Shown here piece by piece: positions 37,868-45,882 of a stretch of 64,000 nucleotides of DNA; within the stretch, counting starts at the first letter, position 1; each line of letters starts with the position of its first letter. Where the stretch lies: positions 62,001 to 126,000 of the forward strand of contig JBDKRG010000004.1 of the NCBI GenBank assembly GCA_039683515.1, written 5' to 3'. The position numbers were made by a program, and so were the translations under genes. The notes under the pieces were generated by a model. It was not told the DNA's origin, did not search any database, and saw only the letters and a list, made by a program, of their open reading frames with translations. Source of the stretch: JAJFUE01 sp039683515. GTDB taxonomy: Bacteria; Sumerlaeota; Sumerlaeia; MVZB01.

Positions 37868-38047
37868 GAGTGAAAGTTTTCCAGCAATAGGAATCGCCGG
37901 CGAGGGCGCCGGCGCCACATTGCGCTTAGCTATTCGATACTCAACAGATGTTTTCGATGTGGGGCCGGCGCCCCCGCCGGCCATTCATTTTTGTCAAACA
38001 CTCTATATCCGACCGATCGGACCGATCGGACGGATCGGACCGATCTG
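37868..38047. repeat. GAGTGAAAG/GCCGGCGCC repeat and GGACCGATC tandem
   Basis: The 71 bases 37868-37938 (GAGTGAAAG, then CGCCGGCGAGGGCGCCGGCG) recur with few changes at 48931-49001. An inverted partial copy (GGGGCCGGCGCCCCCGCCGG) follows near 37960-37982. Then come four CCGATCGGA units (38012-38047). Confidence 0.8.
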
Positions 38048-38124
38048 CTTGATTCCCCCGATCCCCCTTGCAATTTTCTCCCGCCACGTTATCTTCGAAT
38101 CACCAGGTTGAAGGGGAGCGACGG

Positions 38125-38844
38125 ATGAAAAGCGGTTACTGGCTTTGTGCGATCTTCTGCTGCGCGGTGTTGGCATCCTGCGGCGGGCGGGGCAAAACCG
38201 CCGTGAGCGCCTCGGCCGACGGCCGGCTCGCCTCGACGAGCATCCCGCTCGGCAGCACGATGATCAAGATGACGGGCAAACTGGAAGGCCCGTTCACGCT
38301 CGACAAGGTCGTGACCCCGAGCAAGCTTCTGCTCAAGCCCGCCAGCGGCGACCCGATCAAGGTCGAGCTGGTCGGCCTGTGCGAGGGCAACTACCCGCGC
38401 ACGCCGAACCCCGTCGACAAGCGCAGCGACGAGGAGAAAAAGGCCGACTTCAAGAAATTCATCCAGTACAAGATGGATGAGATGCAGAGCCTGCTCAAGA
38501 GCCGGACGCTATACATGATCAAGATGGGCGAGGGGGATGCCAAAAACCCGCCGCCCGTTTACCTGTTCTACACGACCCGCGACATCAAGGACCTTGCCGA
38601 CCCCAGGATCGATGGCGAACTGGTCAACGCCTGGGCGTTGCGCCGCGGCATCGCGCTTTTCGACCTGAACGCCCCGGATCACCCTTTCGCCGAGCTCATG
38701 CAGGAATGCCAGGCCGTCTCGATCGCCGAGACCCGCCGCGCCAAGGCCAAGGGCCAGACGATGACGACGATCTGGTCGCGGCCGGATGTGGAACTCCCCG
38801 CTCAATTCGAGCCCATCGTGGCCTCGATCGAGACGCGGATGTAA
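38125..38844 (+). CDS. Lipoprotein with staphylococcal-nuclease-like fold (putative)
   Basis: A 239-aa lipoprotein: signal MKSGYWLCAIFCCAVLASC with lipobox LASC (Cys19), from ATG 38125 and AAGGGGAG at 38111-38118. The order of segments resembles an SNase-like OB-fold: VELVGLCEGNYPR near the start, a helix bearing QYKMDEMQSLLKS, the strand PPVYLFYT, VNAWALRRGIALFD and the closing LMQECQAVSIAETRRAKAKG with TTIW (the usual VN..L...GxA and A...GLW). The catalytic Arg/Glu/Arg of true nucleases are not obvious. I give the fold as probable and the activity as unknown. It follows the heparinase gene but has its own upstream terminator, so it is a separate unit. Confidence 0.6.
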   Translation: MKSGYWLCAIFCCAVLASCGGRGKTAVSASADGRLASTSIPLGSTMIKMTGKLEGPFTLDKVVTPSKLLLKPASGDPIKVELVGLCEGNYPRTPNPVDKRSDEEKKADFKKFIQYKMDEMQSLLKSRTLYMIKMGEGDAKNPPPVYLFYTTRDIKDLADPRIDGELVNAWALRRGIALFDLNAPDHPFAELMQECQAVSIAETRRAKAKGQTMTTIWSRPDVELPAQFEPIVASIETRM

Positions 38845-39174
38845 CCCCCCCGTTCGTGCGTCGTGCGTCGTAATCGTAATCGTAATTCGAACCAATCACC
38901 AACTCTGACCCAACGGGCCCCAGCGGAGCCGCATGCGATCATGTACGTCCCCGGAGCGGGCGCCCCCCAACCGCATCACACCCTGTTTTTTTAAAATTAG
39001 TTTCCCATAAGAGTCGTAAGGGTCGCCAAGGGAATACCCAAACCAAAATCTTCCATGTTACTCTTTCCCACGCCAGGCCACCCCGCCCGGCCAGGATTTC
39101 TGAACTCGAAACTAGAAACTAGAAACTTATTAGATTTGGTATTATTTCTGAACTCTTCCCTCACGAGCCCGAGA
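38845..39174. other. Interval with two repeat words, no gene
   Basis: 38854-38887 is the GTGCGTC/AATCG short-period repeat. 39100-39126 has CTCGAAACTAGAAACTAGAA, a third word type. No open frame has codon character. AT-rich after 39110. Confidence 0.6.
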
Positions 39175-39747
39175 ATGCCGAACATCCCGCCCATCGACGA
39201 CTTGGAAAACCTCTCCGCCACCGGCGCGATGCTGGAGGGCATCTTGCGGCAGTGGGTCCAGGAAATCACCGAGTGCTCGCCCCCCGATATCGTGACTTTC
39301 GCCGAGGCAATCGACTTTTTCGCACGCCTGACGGCGATCCGCAAAACCCTGATCAAACTCTCGCGCCCGACCAAGCCGCGCCCCGACCGCCCATCACCCA
39401 ATCCCGAAAAACGTTCCCGCGCCGCCGATCTCCCGTCGTCCCCCGTCGATCTCCCCGAACCCGATATCCCACAGATCCGTTCGCTCCCCGACGTCCCGCT
39501 CGACCGCATCCGCCCCGAGCTCGAAGCGATCTCCGCCGCCTTCGCCGATGGCGGATTGCCGATCCCGGATTGCAAAATTCCAGAATCCGACCCATCCGAC
39601 CGATCAGCCCCATGCCCAGGCGACAATTCCCCAATCCGAAATCCGCAATCCGAAATCCGCAATCCATCGCCCCCGCTTCCCCGCGATTTCGAAATCCGCA
39701 ATCCGCAATCCGAAATCCGCAATCCCATCCCCCGCCGCTTCGGCTAG
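39175..39747 (+). CDS. Small hypothetical protein with repeat-derived C-terminus
   Basis: Tentative gene, 190 aa. From ATG 39175 it encodes a helical N-terminal unit of about 70 residues (IDDLENLSATGAMLEGIL, PPDIVTFAEAIDFFARLTAI) that has real coding character and resembles small DNA-packaging or helix-turn-helix accessory domains without a firm match. A Pro-rich linker follows, and then NPQSEIRNPQ-type tails that are simply the AATCCGCAATCCGAAATCCG intergenic repeat read in frame (about 39625-39735). The true protein may end earlier, or the repeat has been captured as a tail. It could be an artefact. Confidence 0.45.
   Translation: MPNIPPIDDLENLSATGAMLEGILRQWVQEITECSPPDIVTFAEAIDFFARLTAIRKTLIKLSRPTKPRPDRPSPNPEKRSRAADLPSSPVDLPEPDIPQIRSLPDVPLDRIRPELEAISAAFADGGLPIPDCKIPESDPSDRSAPCPGDNSPIRNPQSEIRNPSPPLPRDFEIRNPQSEIRNPIPRRFG
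39620..39730. repeat. AATCCG/AAATCCG short-period repeat
   Basis: Imperfect units AATCCGCAATCCG and AAATCCG repeated about ten times, the inverse complement of the CGGATTT runs before glgC (17503-17590). Confidence 0.75.
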
Positions 39748-39850
39748 CCACCTAACGCTTTTGGTCTCTTGGGTCCCTTTGGTCCCTTAGATACTTCCAG
39801 CCCGGCGCCCGCCCGCCCCCGGGCACATTGCCATTGGAGCTTGGTCCCCT

Positions 39851-41101
39851 TTATTGATATTCCTTCGAACAAAACGTCGCCCATGCGAATAGCCCAAGGA
39901 TCGGCCACAGCCTGAGCGACATCAGCAGGATCCCCGCGCCCGACCGGAACGATTCGGACTGGTGATTCCACGGGATCGCCAACAAGCCGAAAATGACCAG
40001 CGCCGCGATCGCGCGGACTTTGCGCGACCACGTGTCCTTCAATCCAAAAATCCACATCAGCGCCGGCAGCGCCTGCACGGCGTAGTGGTCCCACATCAGG
40101 CTCGGGATCAGCAGCATGAGCAGCGTTGCGGCCAGGAACGCCGCCTCCGATCGCTTTCGCCACGCCGGGCCGATCCAGGCCGCCAGCAAGACGATCGAAA
40201 TCCCGATCGTCAGCGCGTTGGCCGTTCTGGCGCCGAGATCGATCCACGGCGCCGTCACCGGGTTTTGCGTGAACAGGTGCAGCATCAGCGCGCCGGGGGC
40301 CTGGTTGAACGGGTCGAGGTGGAACCGGCTGCCAAGCTCCGCCCACGTCGATTTGCCGTAGCCCATCTGCGAGATCATCGCCAGGGCGTCGCGGTGGACC
40401 GCCACGCCGTAGAGCGCGACCGACGCCAGCATCAGCGCGGCGCTGAACCCGATCCCCCACGCCAGCGCGCGCCAGCGCCGCATCGGGACGAGCGCGGCGA
40501 TCAGGAACGCCGGCGCAATCTTCCAGCCGAACCCGATCGCCAACAGGAGCCCAAGCAACCATTCGCGCCGTTGCCGGAACGCCCAGATCGCGCCGACGAT
40601 CAACGCCGCCGTGACGACGTTCATCTGGCCGGCGCTCATCTGGCGCATGAACGGCATCGCGCCGACCAGGAAGCACGCCCCCGCCAGCCGCGCCGGCCAC
40701 GGCCTGCGCGCGCCGATCAGGGCCGGCCCGGCGAGGACGACCGCCCACGCCAGCGCCCAGTTGAGCCACAGCCAGGCGTCGCGCGCCGCCTCGAACGGGA
40801 GCGCCGCAAACGGCTCGAGGAACAGCCCCGTCGCCGGCAGGTAGACGAACGGGTTGATCCCCTGCCAGCCCTGGCTCGCGGCGACCGTGAACAGCATCGC
40901 CGGGTCGTAGGGATTGCGCCCGTGGGCGAGCAGCCACGCCCCCGCCCACAGGTGCTTGAAGTCGTTGGAGTGGATCGCTCCCGCCTGTTGCAGCGCCAGC
41001 ATTTCGGCAAACGAAACGAAGACCAACAGCGCGACGAGGCCGCGCAGCAGGTTGGGATAAAGCGCGCAATGGCGGGGCGTGCGATCCATGAGATGCATCA
41101 T
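39851..41101 (-). CDS. GT87 family polyprenyl-phosphate glycosyltransferase
   Basis: A 416-aa integral membrane glycosyltransferase (DUF2029/GT-C fold, mannosyltransferase-like) with about ten helices. Family features: SNDFKHLWAGAWLLAHGRNPYDP after helix 1 (the conserved Asp/Phe loop facing the periplasm), YLPATGLFLEPFAALPF, the SAGQMNVVTAALIVGA motif, GFGWKIAPAFLIAAL and the MWDHYAVQALPALMW segment. It would transfer sugars from polyprenyl-phosphate carriers to glycans outside the inner membrane. Position: alone on the minus strand between the lipoprotein region and a tRNA gene. The start could also be Met5. Confidence 0.86.
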   Translation of the reverse strand: MMHLMDRTPRHCALYPNLLRGLVALLVFVSFAEMLALQQAGAIHSNDFKHLWAGAWLLAHGRNPYDPAMLFTVAASQGWQGINPFVYLPATGLFLEPFAALPFEAARDAWLWLNWALAWAVVLAGPALIGARRPWPARLAGACFLVGAMPFMRQMSAGQMNVVTAALIVGAIWAFRQRREWLLGLLLAIGFGWKIAPAFLIAALVPMRRWRALAWGIGFSAALMLASVALYGVAVHRDALAMISQMGYGKSTWAELGSRFHLDPFNQAPGALMLHLFTQNPVTAPWIDLGARTANALTIGISIVLLAAWIGPAWRKRSEAAFLAATLLMLLIPSLMWDHYAVQALPALMWIFGLKDTWSRKVRAIAALVIFGLLAIPWNHQSESFRSGAGILLMSLRLWPILGLFAWATFCSKEYQ

Positions 41102-41154
41102 GCACAGCCTTTTCGTGAAAATCGAATTGATTCGTATCGATTCATATTTTCATC

Positions 41155-41183
41155 TTGCAAACGATCGGATGTATGATTATATG
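41155..41183 (+). promoter_or_regulatory. Possible sigma-70 promoter for tRNA-Leu
   Basis: TTGCAA (41155-41160) and TATATG (41178-41183) with a 17-base gap. Each box matches four of six consensus positions loosely. The tRNA begins about 60 bases downstream. The alternative TTATAT gives a 16-base gap. Confidence 0.4.
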
Positions 41184-41244
41184 TATGTTCCTTGCGGCCG
41201 GGGTCGAGGTCTGAGAAGGCCTTCCGGCGGCTCCTTGAAAAGAT

Positions 41245-41331
41245 GCCGAAGTGGCGGAATTGGCAGACGCGCACGGTTCAGGTCCGTGTGGGAGCAATCC
41301 CGTGGAGGTTCAAGTCCTCTCTTCGGCACCA
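41245..41331 (+). tRNA. tRNA-Leu (anticodon CAG)
   Basis: Class II tRNA of 87 bases with CCA encoded. The acceptor stem is GCCGAAG and CTTCGGC (41245-41251 with 41321-41327). The D arm contains GCGGAATTGGCAGACGC, the anticodon arm CACGG TTCAGGT CCGTG with anticodon CAG, the long variable arm TGGGAGCAATCCCG, and the T arm GGAGG TTCAAGT CCTCT, with one G-T pair. It reads CUG codons, the most used leucine codon in this GC-rich sequence. Confidence 0.97.
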
Positions 41332-41338
41332 AGGTTTC

Positions 41339-41364
41339 AAGCCCCCTCAATGAGGGGGCTTTTT
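41339..41364 (+). terminator. Terminator after tRNA-Leu
   Basis: Perfect 10-bp stem AAGCCCCCTC (41339-41348) and GAGGGGGCTT (41352-41361), three-base loop, T run 41360-41364. A canonical factor-independent terminator eight bases after the tRNA CCA end. Confidence 0.95.
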
Positions 41365-41480
41365 CGTTGGCCCTGGATCGCCATTGACCGCCATCGGCCG
41401 TCAACGTAAACTGGGTTCGACATCATTTTCGCCCGCGGGCGGAGTGAGCCGTTTGCCTGGAAGGTGCCCGCCTCGAACCC

Positions 41481-42920
41481 ATGAACTCCTCATCTTTGAA
41501 TCCCAAATCGCGCGTCTTTTGCGTCGTCCCGCCCACCGGCCGGTTTATTCGCGAGGATCGCTGCCAGACCCCGATCGACAAGCTGCGCACCGTGGCGCTG
41601 CGGCCGCCGATCGATCTGCTCTACGCCGCCGCCAGCTTCGAAAAGGCCGGCTGCGACGTGCGCGTCAAGGACTACCCCGCCGAGGAGCACGACTGGGCGA
41701 ATCTCGAGGCCGACCTGCGCGAGTTCAAGCCGCGGGCGATCCTGCTGAGCATCACCACCCCGTCGCTCGAAAAGGACCTCAAGGCCGCCGCGGTCGCCAA
41801 GAAGATCGACCCGTCGATCATGACGCTGGCCAAGGGCGCCCACTTCAACACCCTCGACAAGCGCGCGCTCGAGGAGCACCCGGACCTGGACGTCGTCCTG
41901 CGCGGCGAATACGAGAACACCTGCCGCGAACTGGGCGAGGGGAGGCCGCTGGCCGCGGTCGCCGGGATCACGTGGCGGCCCGAGCCCGGCCGCATCCTGC
42001 GCAACGACGAGCGGCCGTTCGAGGAAGACCTCGACTCGATCCCCTTCCCCGCGCGCCACCTCGCGCGCAACGAGTTTTACCGCCGCCCCGACACCGGCGA
42101 GCTCCAGACGACGCTCGTCACCAACCGCGGCTGCCCGTTCCACTGCATCTACTGCCTCGCCAACCAGGTCTCCGGGACGAAGAACCGCTACCGCTCGGTC
42201 GGCAACGTCATGGCCGAGATCCGCGAGTGCGTCGAGCGCCACGGCATCCGCAGCTTCCTGTTCCGCTCCGACCTGTTCACGCAGAACAAGAAGTGGGTCG
42301 TCGAGCTTTGCCAGGAGATCATCAAGTCCGGGCTCGACATCGAGTGGGCGTGCAACAGCCGCGTCGACACGATGAACCCGGAAGTGCTCGGCTGGATGAA
42401 GAAGGCCGGCTGCTGGATCGTCGCGCTCGGCGTCGAGAGCGGCGACCCGGAGACGCTCAAAAGGATCAACAAACAGGCGACTGTCGAGCAGGCGTTCGCC
42501 GCCGTCAGGATGCTGCGCGAGGCGGGCCTCAAGTCGAGCGTCTACCTGCTGATGGGGCTGCCGTGGGACACCGTCGAGCTGATCGACAAGCAGGTCGAGT
42601 TCGCCAAGCGGCTCAAGCCCGATTTCCTCGAGATCTTCTACACGTATCCGTTCCCGGGGACGAAGCTCTACAACATCTGCGTGGAGGAGGGGCTGATCGA
42701 GGCCGGGGCGATCCCGCGCGAGGCCTACGACGAGCCCGCCATGCCGGGTCTGTTCCTGTCGCTCGAGGAATTCAAGCGACTGCGCAACCGCGCCATGCGC
42801 CGGTTCTACCTGCGCCCGGCGCAGATCGTCCGCACCCTGAGCAGCGCCCGCAACCCCCGCGAGCTGTTCAACTACATCAAGGCCGGCTTCGGCCAGCTCC
42901 GCACGTTGCTCAAGAGCTAA
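41481..42920 (+). CDS. B12-binding domain radical SAM protein
   Basis: A 479-aa enzyme. Residues about 10-170 form a cobalamin-binding Rossmann-like domain (CVVPPTGRFI start, RPPIDLLYAAASFEKAGCDVR, ILLSITTPSLEKDLK). The radical SAM domain has cluster motif CPFHCIYC after LVTNRGC, then the usual SDLFTQNKKWVVELC, ACNSRVDTMNPEVL, ALGVESGDPETLKRINK and the C-terminal YPFPGTKLYN. Such proteins methylate, ring-contract or synthesise unusual lipids and cofactors; the reaction here is unknown. Start ATG 41481 follows a weak GGAAGGTG. It sits just downstream of the tRNA and its terminator, so it has its own transcription start. Confidence 0.87.
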   Translation: MNSSSLNPKSRVFCVVPPTGRFIREDRCQTPIDKLRTVALRPPIDLLYAAASFEKAGCDVRVKDYPAEEHDWANLEADLREFKPRAILLSITTPSLEKDLKAAAVAKKIDPSIMTLAKGAHFNTLDKRALEEHPDLDVVLRGEYENTCRELGEGRPLAAVAGITWRPEPGRILRNDERPFEEDLDSIPFPARHLARNEFYRRPDTGELQTTLVTNRGCPFHCIYCLANQVSGTKNRYRSVGNVMAEIRECVERHGIRSFLFRSDLFTQNKKWVVELCQEIIKSGLDIEWACNSRVDTMNPEVLGWMKKAGCWIVALGVESGDPETLKRINKQATVEQAFAAVRMLREAGLKSSVYLLMGLPWDTVELIDKQVEFAKRLKPDFLEIFYTYPFPGTKLYNICVEEGLIEAGAIPREAYDEPAMPGLFLSLEEFKRLRNRAMRRFYLRPAQIVRTLSSARNPRELFNYIKAGFGQLRTLLKS

Positions 42921-43054
42921 TTGAACCGATGCGGTCGGAAAAGGACCCAAGGGACCCAAAGGACCTGCGGGACCCAAGGGAAAAAGTACGATATCCATCG
43001 TGAACTAAAGCATTTTAAAAAATGATAGCTACACAACACCCGGCGGGCGAATGG

Positions 43055-43262
43055 GATTGATGCGCTGAAAGCGCAAAAGATTCCAGCCTGGGGCGGAGCG
43101 AAGCGCAGCCCCAGGTCGGCGAGCCCGCATCGACAAGAGCTCTGAAAGAGCGCAAGAAATTTCTCCCGCGCCTTCAGCGCTCGGAAGACTTTGCGACTTG
43201 TGCCTGGGGCGGCGCTTCGCTCTGCCCCAGGCTTTATTCTCAAGCGCTTTCAGCGCCGCTCG
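43055..43262. repeat. 200-bp dyad repeat element, copy 2
   Basis: GCGCTGAAAGCGCAAAAGAT, then CCTGGGGCGGAGCGAAGC (43085-43116 as a whole) and its partner GCCTGGGGCGGCGCTTCGCT to CAGGC (43202-43232), with GAGCTCTGAAAGAGC in the middle and CGCTTTCAGCGC at the end. It lies between the convergent radical SAM and YfhO-like genes. The 422-base gap 42921-43342 holds nothing else I can support. Confidence 0.85.
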
Positions 43263-43342
43263 AATGGCGCCCACTGGTTCGCCCGTACGAATGATTTCTG
43301 AAAATGATCTATTGTGTGGTGTGCATGAGGCATCTTCCACTG

Positions 43343-45724
43343 TCAGGGGCGCGAGGCGGCGGCGTTTCGGCCTTTGTCCGCCCGGACGCTCCAGAACCAG
43401 CCGGCGGCGTATAGGCCCAACGCTACGATCGTCACCCACAGCCCGATCGCGAACGAGCGCGGGACGTATTCGAGGATCAGCTTGTGGCGGCCCGGCTTGA
43501 GCGGGATGCCGCGCATCCAGTAGTTGGCCGGCATGACCTCGTACCGCGCCGGGCCGTCCGCCGCGCGCGCCCGCCAGCCCCGGGCATAGGCGTCGTTGAT
43601 CACCAGCACCGCCGGCTTGAGGACGTCGGCCTCGATCACCAGCGCATCGGCGCTCCGCTCGACGATCCGCGCGCTGCCGTTGCCTGCATCGGCGGTGGTG
43701 ACCATCGAGACTTCGGCCTGCGGCGCGCCGAGGCCCGGGTCGCGCTCGACGAACGCCTCGCGCCACGGGTTGAACGAGCCGCCCGTCAGCGCGGGGAAGA
43801 TTTCGTCGCGGCTGGCCGAGACGCGCCACTTGCCCGCCAGGAGCAGGTGCGGCATGCTCGGGAACTGCGACTCATGCATGATCCACTCCCGCCTGGGTTT
43901 CATGATGAACTCGCCCAGGCGCAGGAGGGCGTTGCCGCGGACGTCCTTGGTGAACTGGACGTACTGGGTGGCCGTGTTCGGGTCGCCGCCGTTGGCCCAC
44001 GTGACGAACTCGGCGTAGCGGCGCAGGACATACGGGTCGTTCCCCCACACGTTTTCGAGCTCGACCAGCATGCAGTTGTTCGGCGGCTCCATCATCAGGA
44101 TGCGCCGGTCGCCGAGGCCGGGTCCGGCGGCGGCCTTGATTTTGTCGAGATCGAGATCGGCCATCGTGAACGTGACCATGCTGGTGTTGGCGTAGACGAG
44201 CAGCTCGGCAAGGGCAAGGCCCAGGAGCGCCCGGTTCGTCCAGCGCGTTTTCCGGTAAAAGAGCCCCGCCAGCACGGCGCACGTGACGGCGGCGATCAGG
44301 AGGCTCCGGGTCGCCGTGCGCTGGGCCTGCTCGCGGAATTCCGGCTTGTTGATCGAGTCCCTCGACGGGCTCTGGAACTCGGGCTTTTTCACCTGCGCCA
44401 CCATCAGCTCGGACCAATCCTTGGCGGATTTGGTCCCGATCTGCGCGGCCCCGGCGAACAGGACCACCCCGGCGATGGCCAGGGCGGCAAACAGCGCGCG
44501 CGACGGCCCGCGGACGCGCAGCGAGTCGTAGCCCATCCCCGCCAGCAGCGCCAGGAAGAGCGATGCCTGGAACGTGAACTTGGAGTACCCCCGGAACATG
44601 TCGAAGCCGGGGACGAACTTGAACAGCAACCACAGGAGGGGCGTGTGCTGCCCCAGGGCCAGGAGCATCGTCGCGGCCAGGGCGGCCCAGAGCGGCCATG
44701 CCCGCCGGCCCTCGCGGCTCAGCGCCGCGACGAACACCATCGCCAGGGCGGCGATGCCGATGAACAGCTCCATCTCCCAGAAGTAGCACTGGCCCCAGTA
44801 GGCATCGAACCGGCTGAAGAAGCCCGGCGCCAGGAAACTCAGCATGTTTTCCGGCGGCAGGCTGAACCGCTTGATGAACTCCCACGCCACCGGGCCGCCG
44901 CGCACCGACTCGGACGAGGCCTCGATGGCGGTCAAAAGCTGCACGCCGGCGAGCGCCGCCCCGGCCGGGTAAATCAGGAGCAGTCCCGGCGCGGCCCGCC
45001 AGTCGCGCCGCTGGATCAGCCTGAAGAGCGCATACAGGCCGGCGGCGATGGCCGTGAAGAAGACATACTGCATGTGGCCGGCCAGGATCTGGACCGCCAC
45101 GGCGCCCATGCCGATCAGCAGGTAGCGAACGCGCCGGCGATCCAGCCAGCCGTCGATGCCGAGCAGGATCAGCGGCGCCCACGGCATCGTGCACAGGTTC
45201 GGCAGGTGCCCGGCGTAAATGTGCGGCGTCACCGTCCCGCCGAGCATCACCACGGCGGCGGCCAGGAACGCGCCGGCCGGGCTCAGGCCGCGCAGGCGCG
45301 CCCAGGCGAACATGAACGCCCCGAGCAGCCACAGGTTGACGGCGATGCTCCAGTTGAGCGCCGCCGCCAGCGGGAGCGCGAGAAAGATGACGTTGGGCGG
45401 GTAGAGGAGGGCCGATTGCATGCCGCCGAAGTAGGGCTCGCCGCCGAAGATATACGGGTTCCACAGCGCCAGGTCGCCCCTGGCCAGCGCGTCGAAGCCG
45501 AACTTGCGCCAGGCGACGAACTGGCTGGCCATGTCCGTCAGGGGGCCGCCCAGGATGTGCGTCGACTGGAACAGCGTGGCGCGGAACAGGGCCAGGACGA
45601 GGAGCGCCAGCGCGGCAAGCGCAAGGAGGTCGGCGCGGCCGGCCGCATGGCCCACCGGCTCGGGCGCGGGGGGCGCCTGCGGTTGAGCCGTCGGCTGGCT
45701 CTTATGTGGCTTTGACCTGGACAT
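43343..45724 (-). CDS. YfhO-like integral membrane protein
   Basis: A 793-aa membrane protein of the YfhO/GT-C-like family, with about twelve helices and extracytoplasmic domains. ATG 45724 has AGGTGG five bases upstream; the frame is open further up but lacks character. Conserved features: LTDMASQFVAWRKFGFDALARGD (first periplasmic loop with the acidic residues), WNPYIFGGEPYFG, YAGHLPNLCTMPWAPLILLG, MYRGYSK-type loop FDMFRGYSKFTFQAS and the C-terminal Ig-like region before the last helix. In Bacillus YfhO glycosylates lipoteichoic acid; in Gram-negatives the acceptor is unknown. Together with the GT87 enzyme nearby this suggests envelope glycan decoration. Confidence 0.85.
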   Translation of the reverse strand: MSRSKPHKSQPTAQPQAPPAPEPVGHAAGRADLLALAALALLVLALFRATLFQSTHILGGPLTDMASQFVAWRKFGFDALARGDLALWNPYIFGGEPYFGGMQSALLYPPNVIFLALPLAAALNWSIAVNLWLLGAFMFAWARLRGLSPAGAFLAAAVVMLGGTVTPHIYAGHLPNLCTMPWAPLILLGIDGWLDRRRVRYLLIGMGAVAVQILAGHMQYVFFTAIAAGLYALFRLIQRRDWRAAPGLLLIYPAGAALAGVQLLTAIEASSESVRGGPVAWEFIKRFSLPPENMLSFLAPGFFSRFDAYWGQCYFWEMELFIGIAALAMVFVAALSREGRRAWPLWAALAATMLLALGQHTPLLWLLFKFVPGFDMFRGYSKFTFQASLFLALLAGMGYDSLRVRGPSRALFAALAIAGVVLFAGAAQIGTKSAKDWSELMVAQVKKPEFQSPSRDSINKPEFREQAQRTATRSLLIAAVTCAVLAGLFYRKTRWTNRALLGLALAELLVYANTSMVTFTMADLDLDKIKAAAGPGLGDRRILMMEPPNNCMLVELENVWGNDPYVLRRYAEFVTWANGGDPNTATQYVQFTKDVRGNALLRLGEFIMKPRREWIMHESQFPSMPHLLLAGKWRVSASRDEIFPALTGGSFNPWREAFVERDPGLGAPQAEVSMVTTADAGNGSARIVERSADALVIEADVLKPAVLVINDAYARGWRARAADGPARYEVMPANYWMRGIPLKPGRHKLILEYVPRSFAIGLWVTIVALGLYAAGWFWSVRADKGRNAAASRP

Positions 45725-45882
45725 GCATCCACCTGGGACGAAACTTCGCATGATATTAACCAGACGGGGTTGCCGAAGGCAACACCTGAGCATCGGGCGA
45801 TTGCGGGCTGATTGCGGGCTTGATCCGGGCCAACACCGCAGGTAAGCTGGTGCAGGAAATTTTCGCGCGGAAGGGATGACCC

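Noticed and set aside
39744..41105. 453-codon reverse frame overlapping the GT87 gene
   Set aside because: Out-of-frame reading of the membrane protein gene; the 39851-41101 frame has the helices and family motifs.
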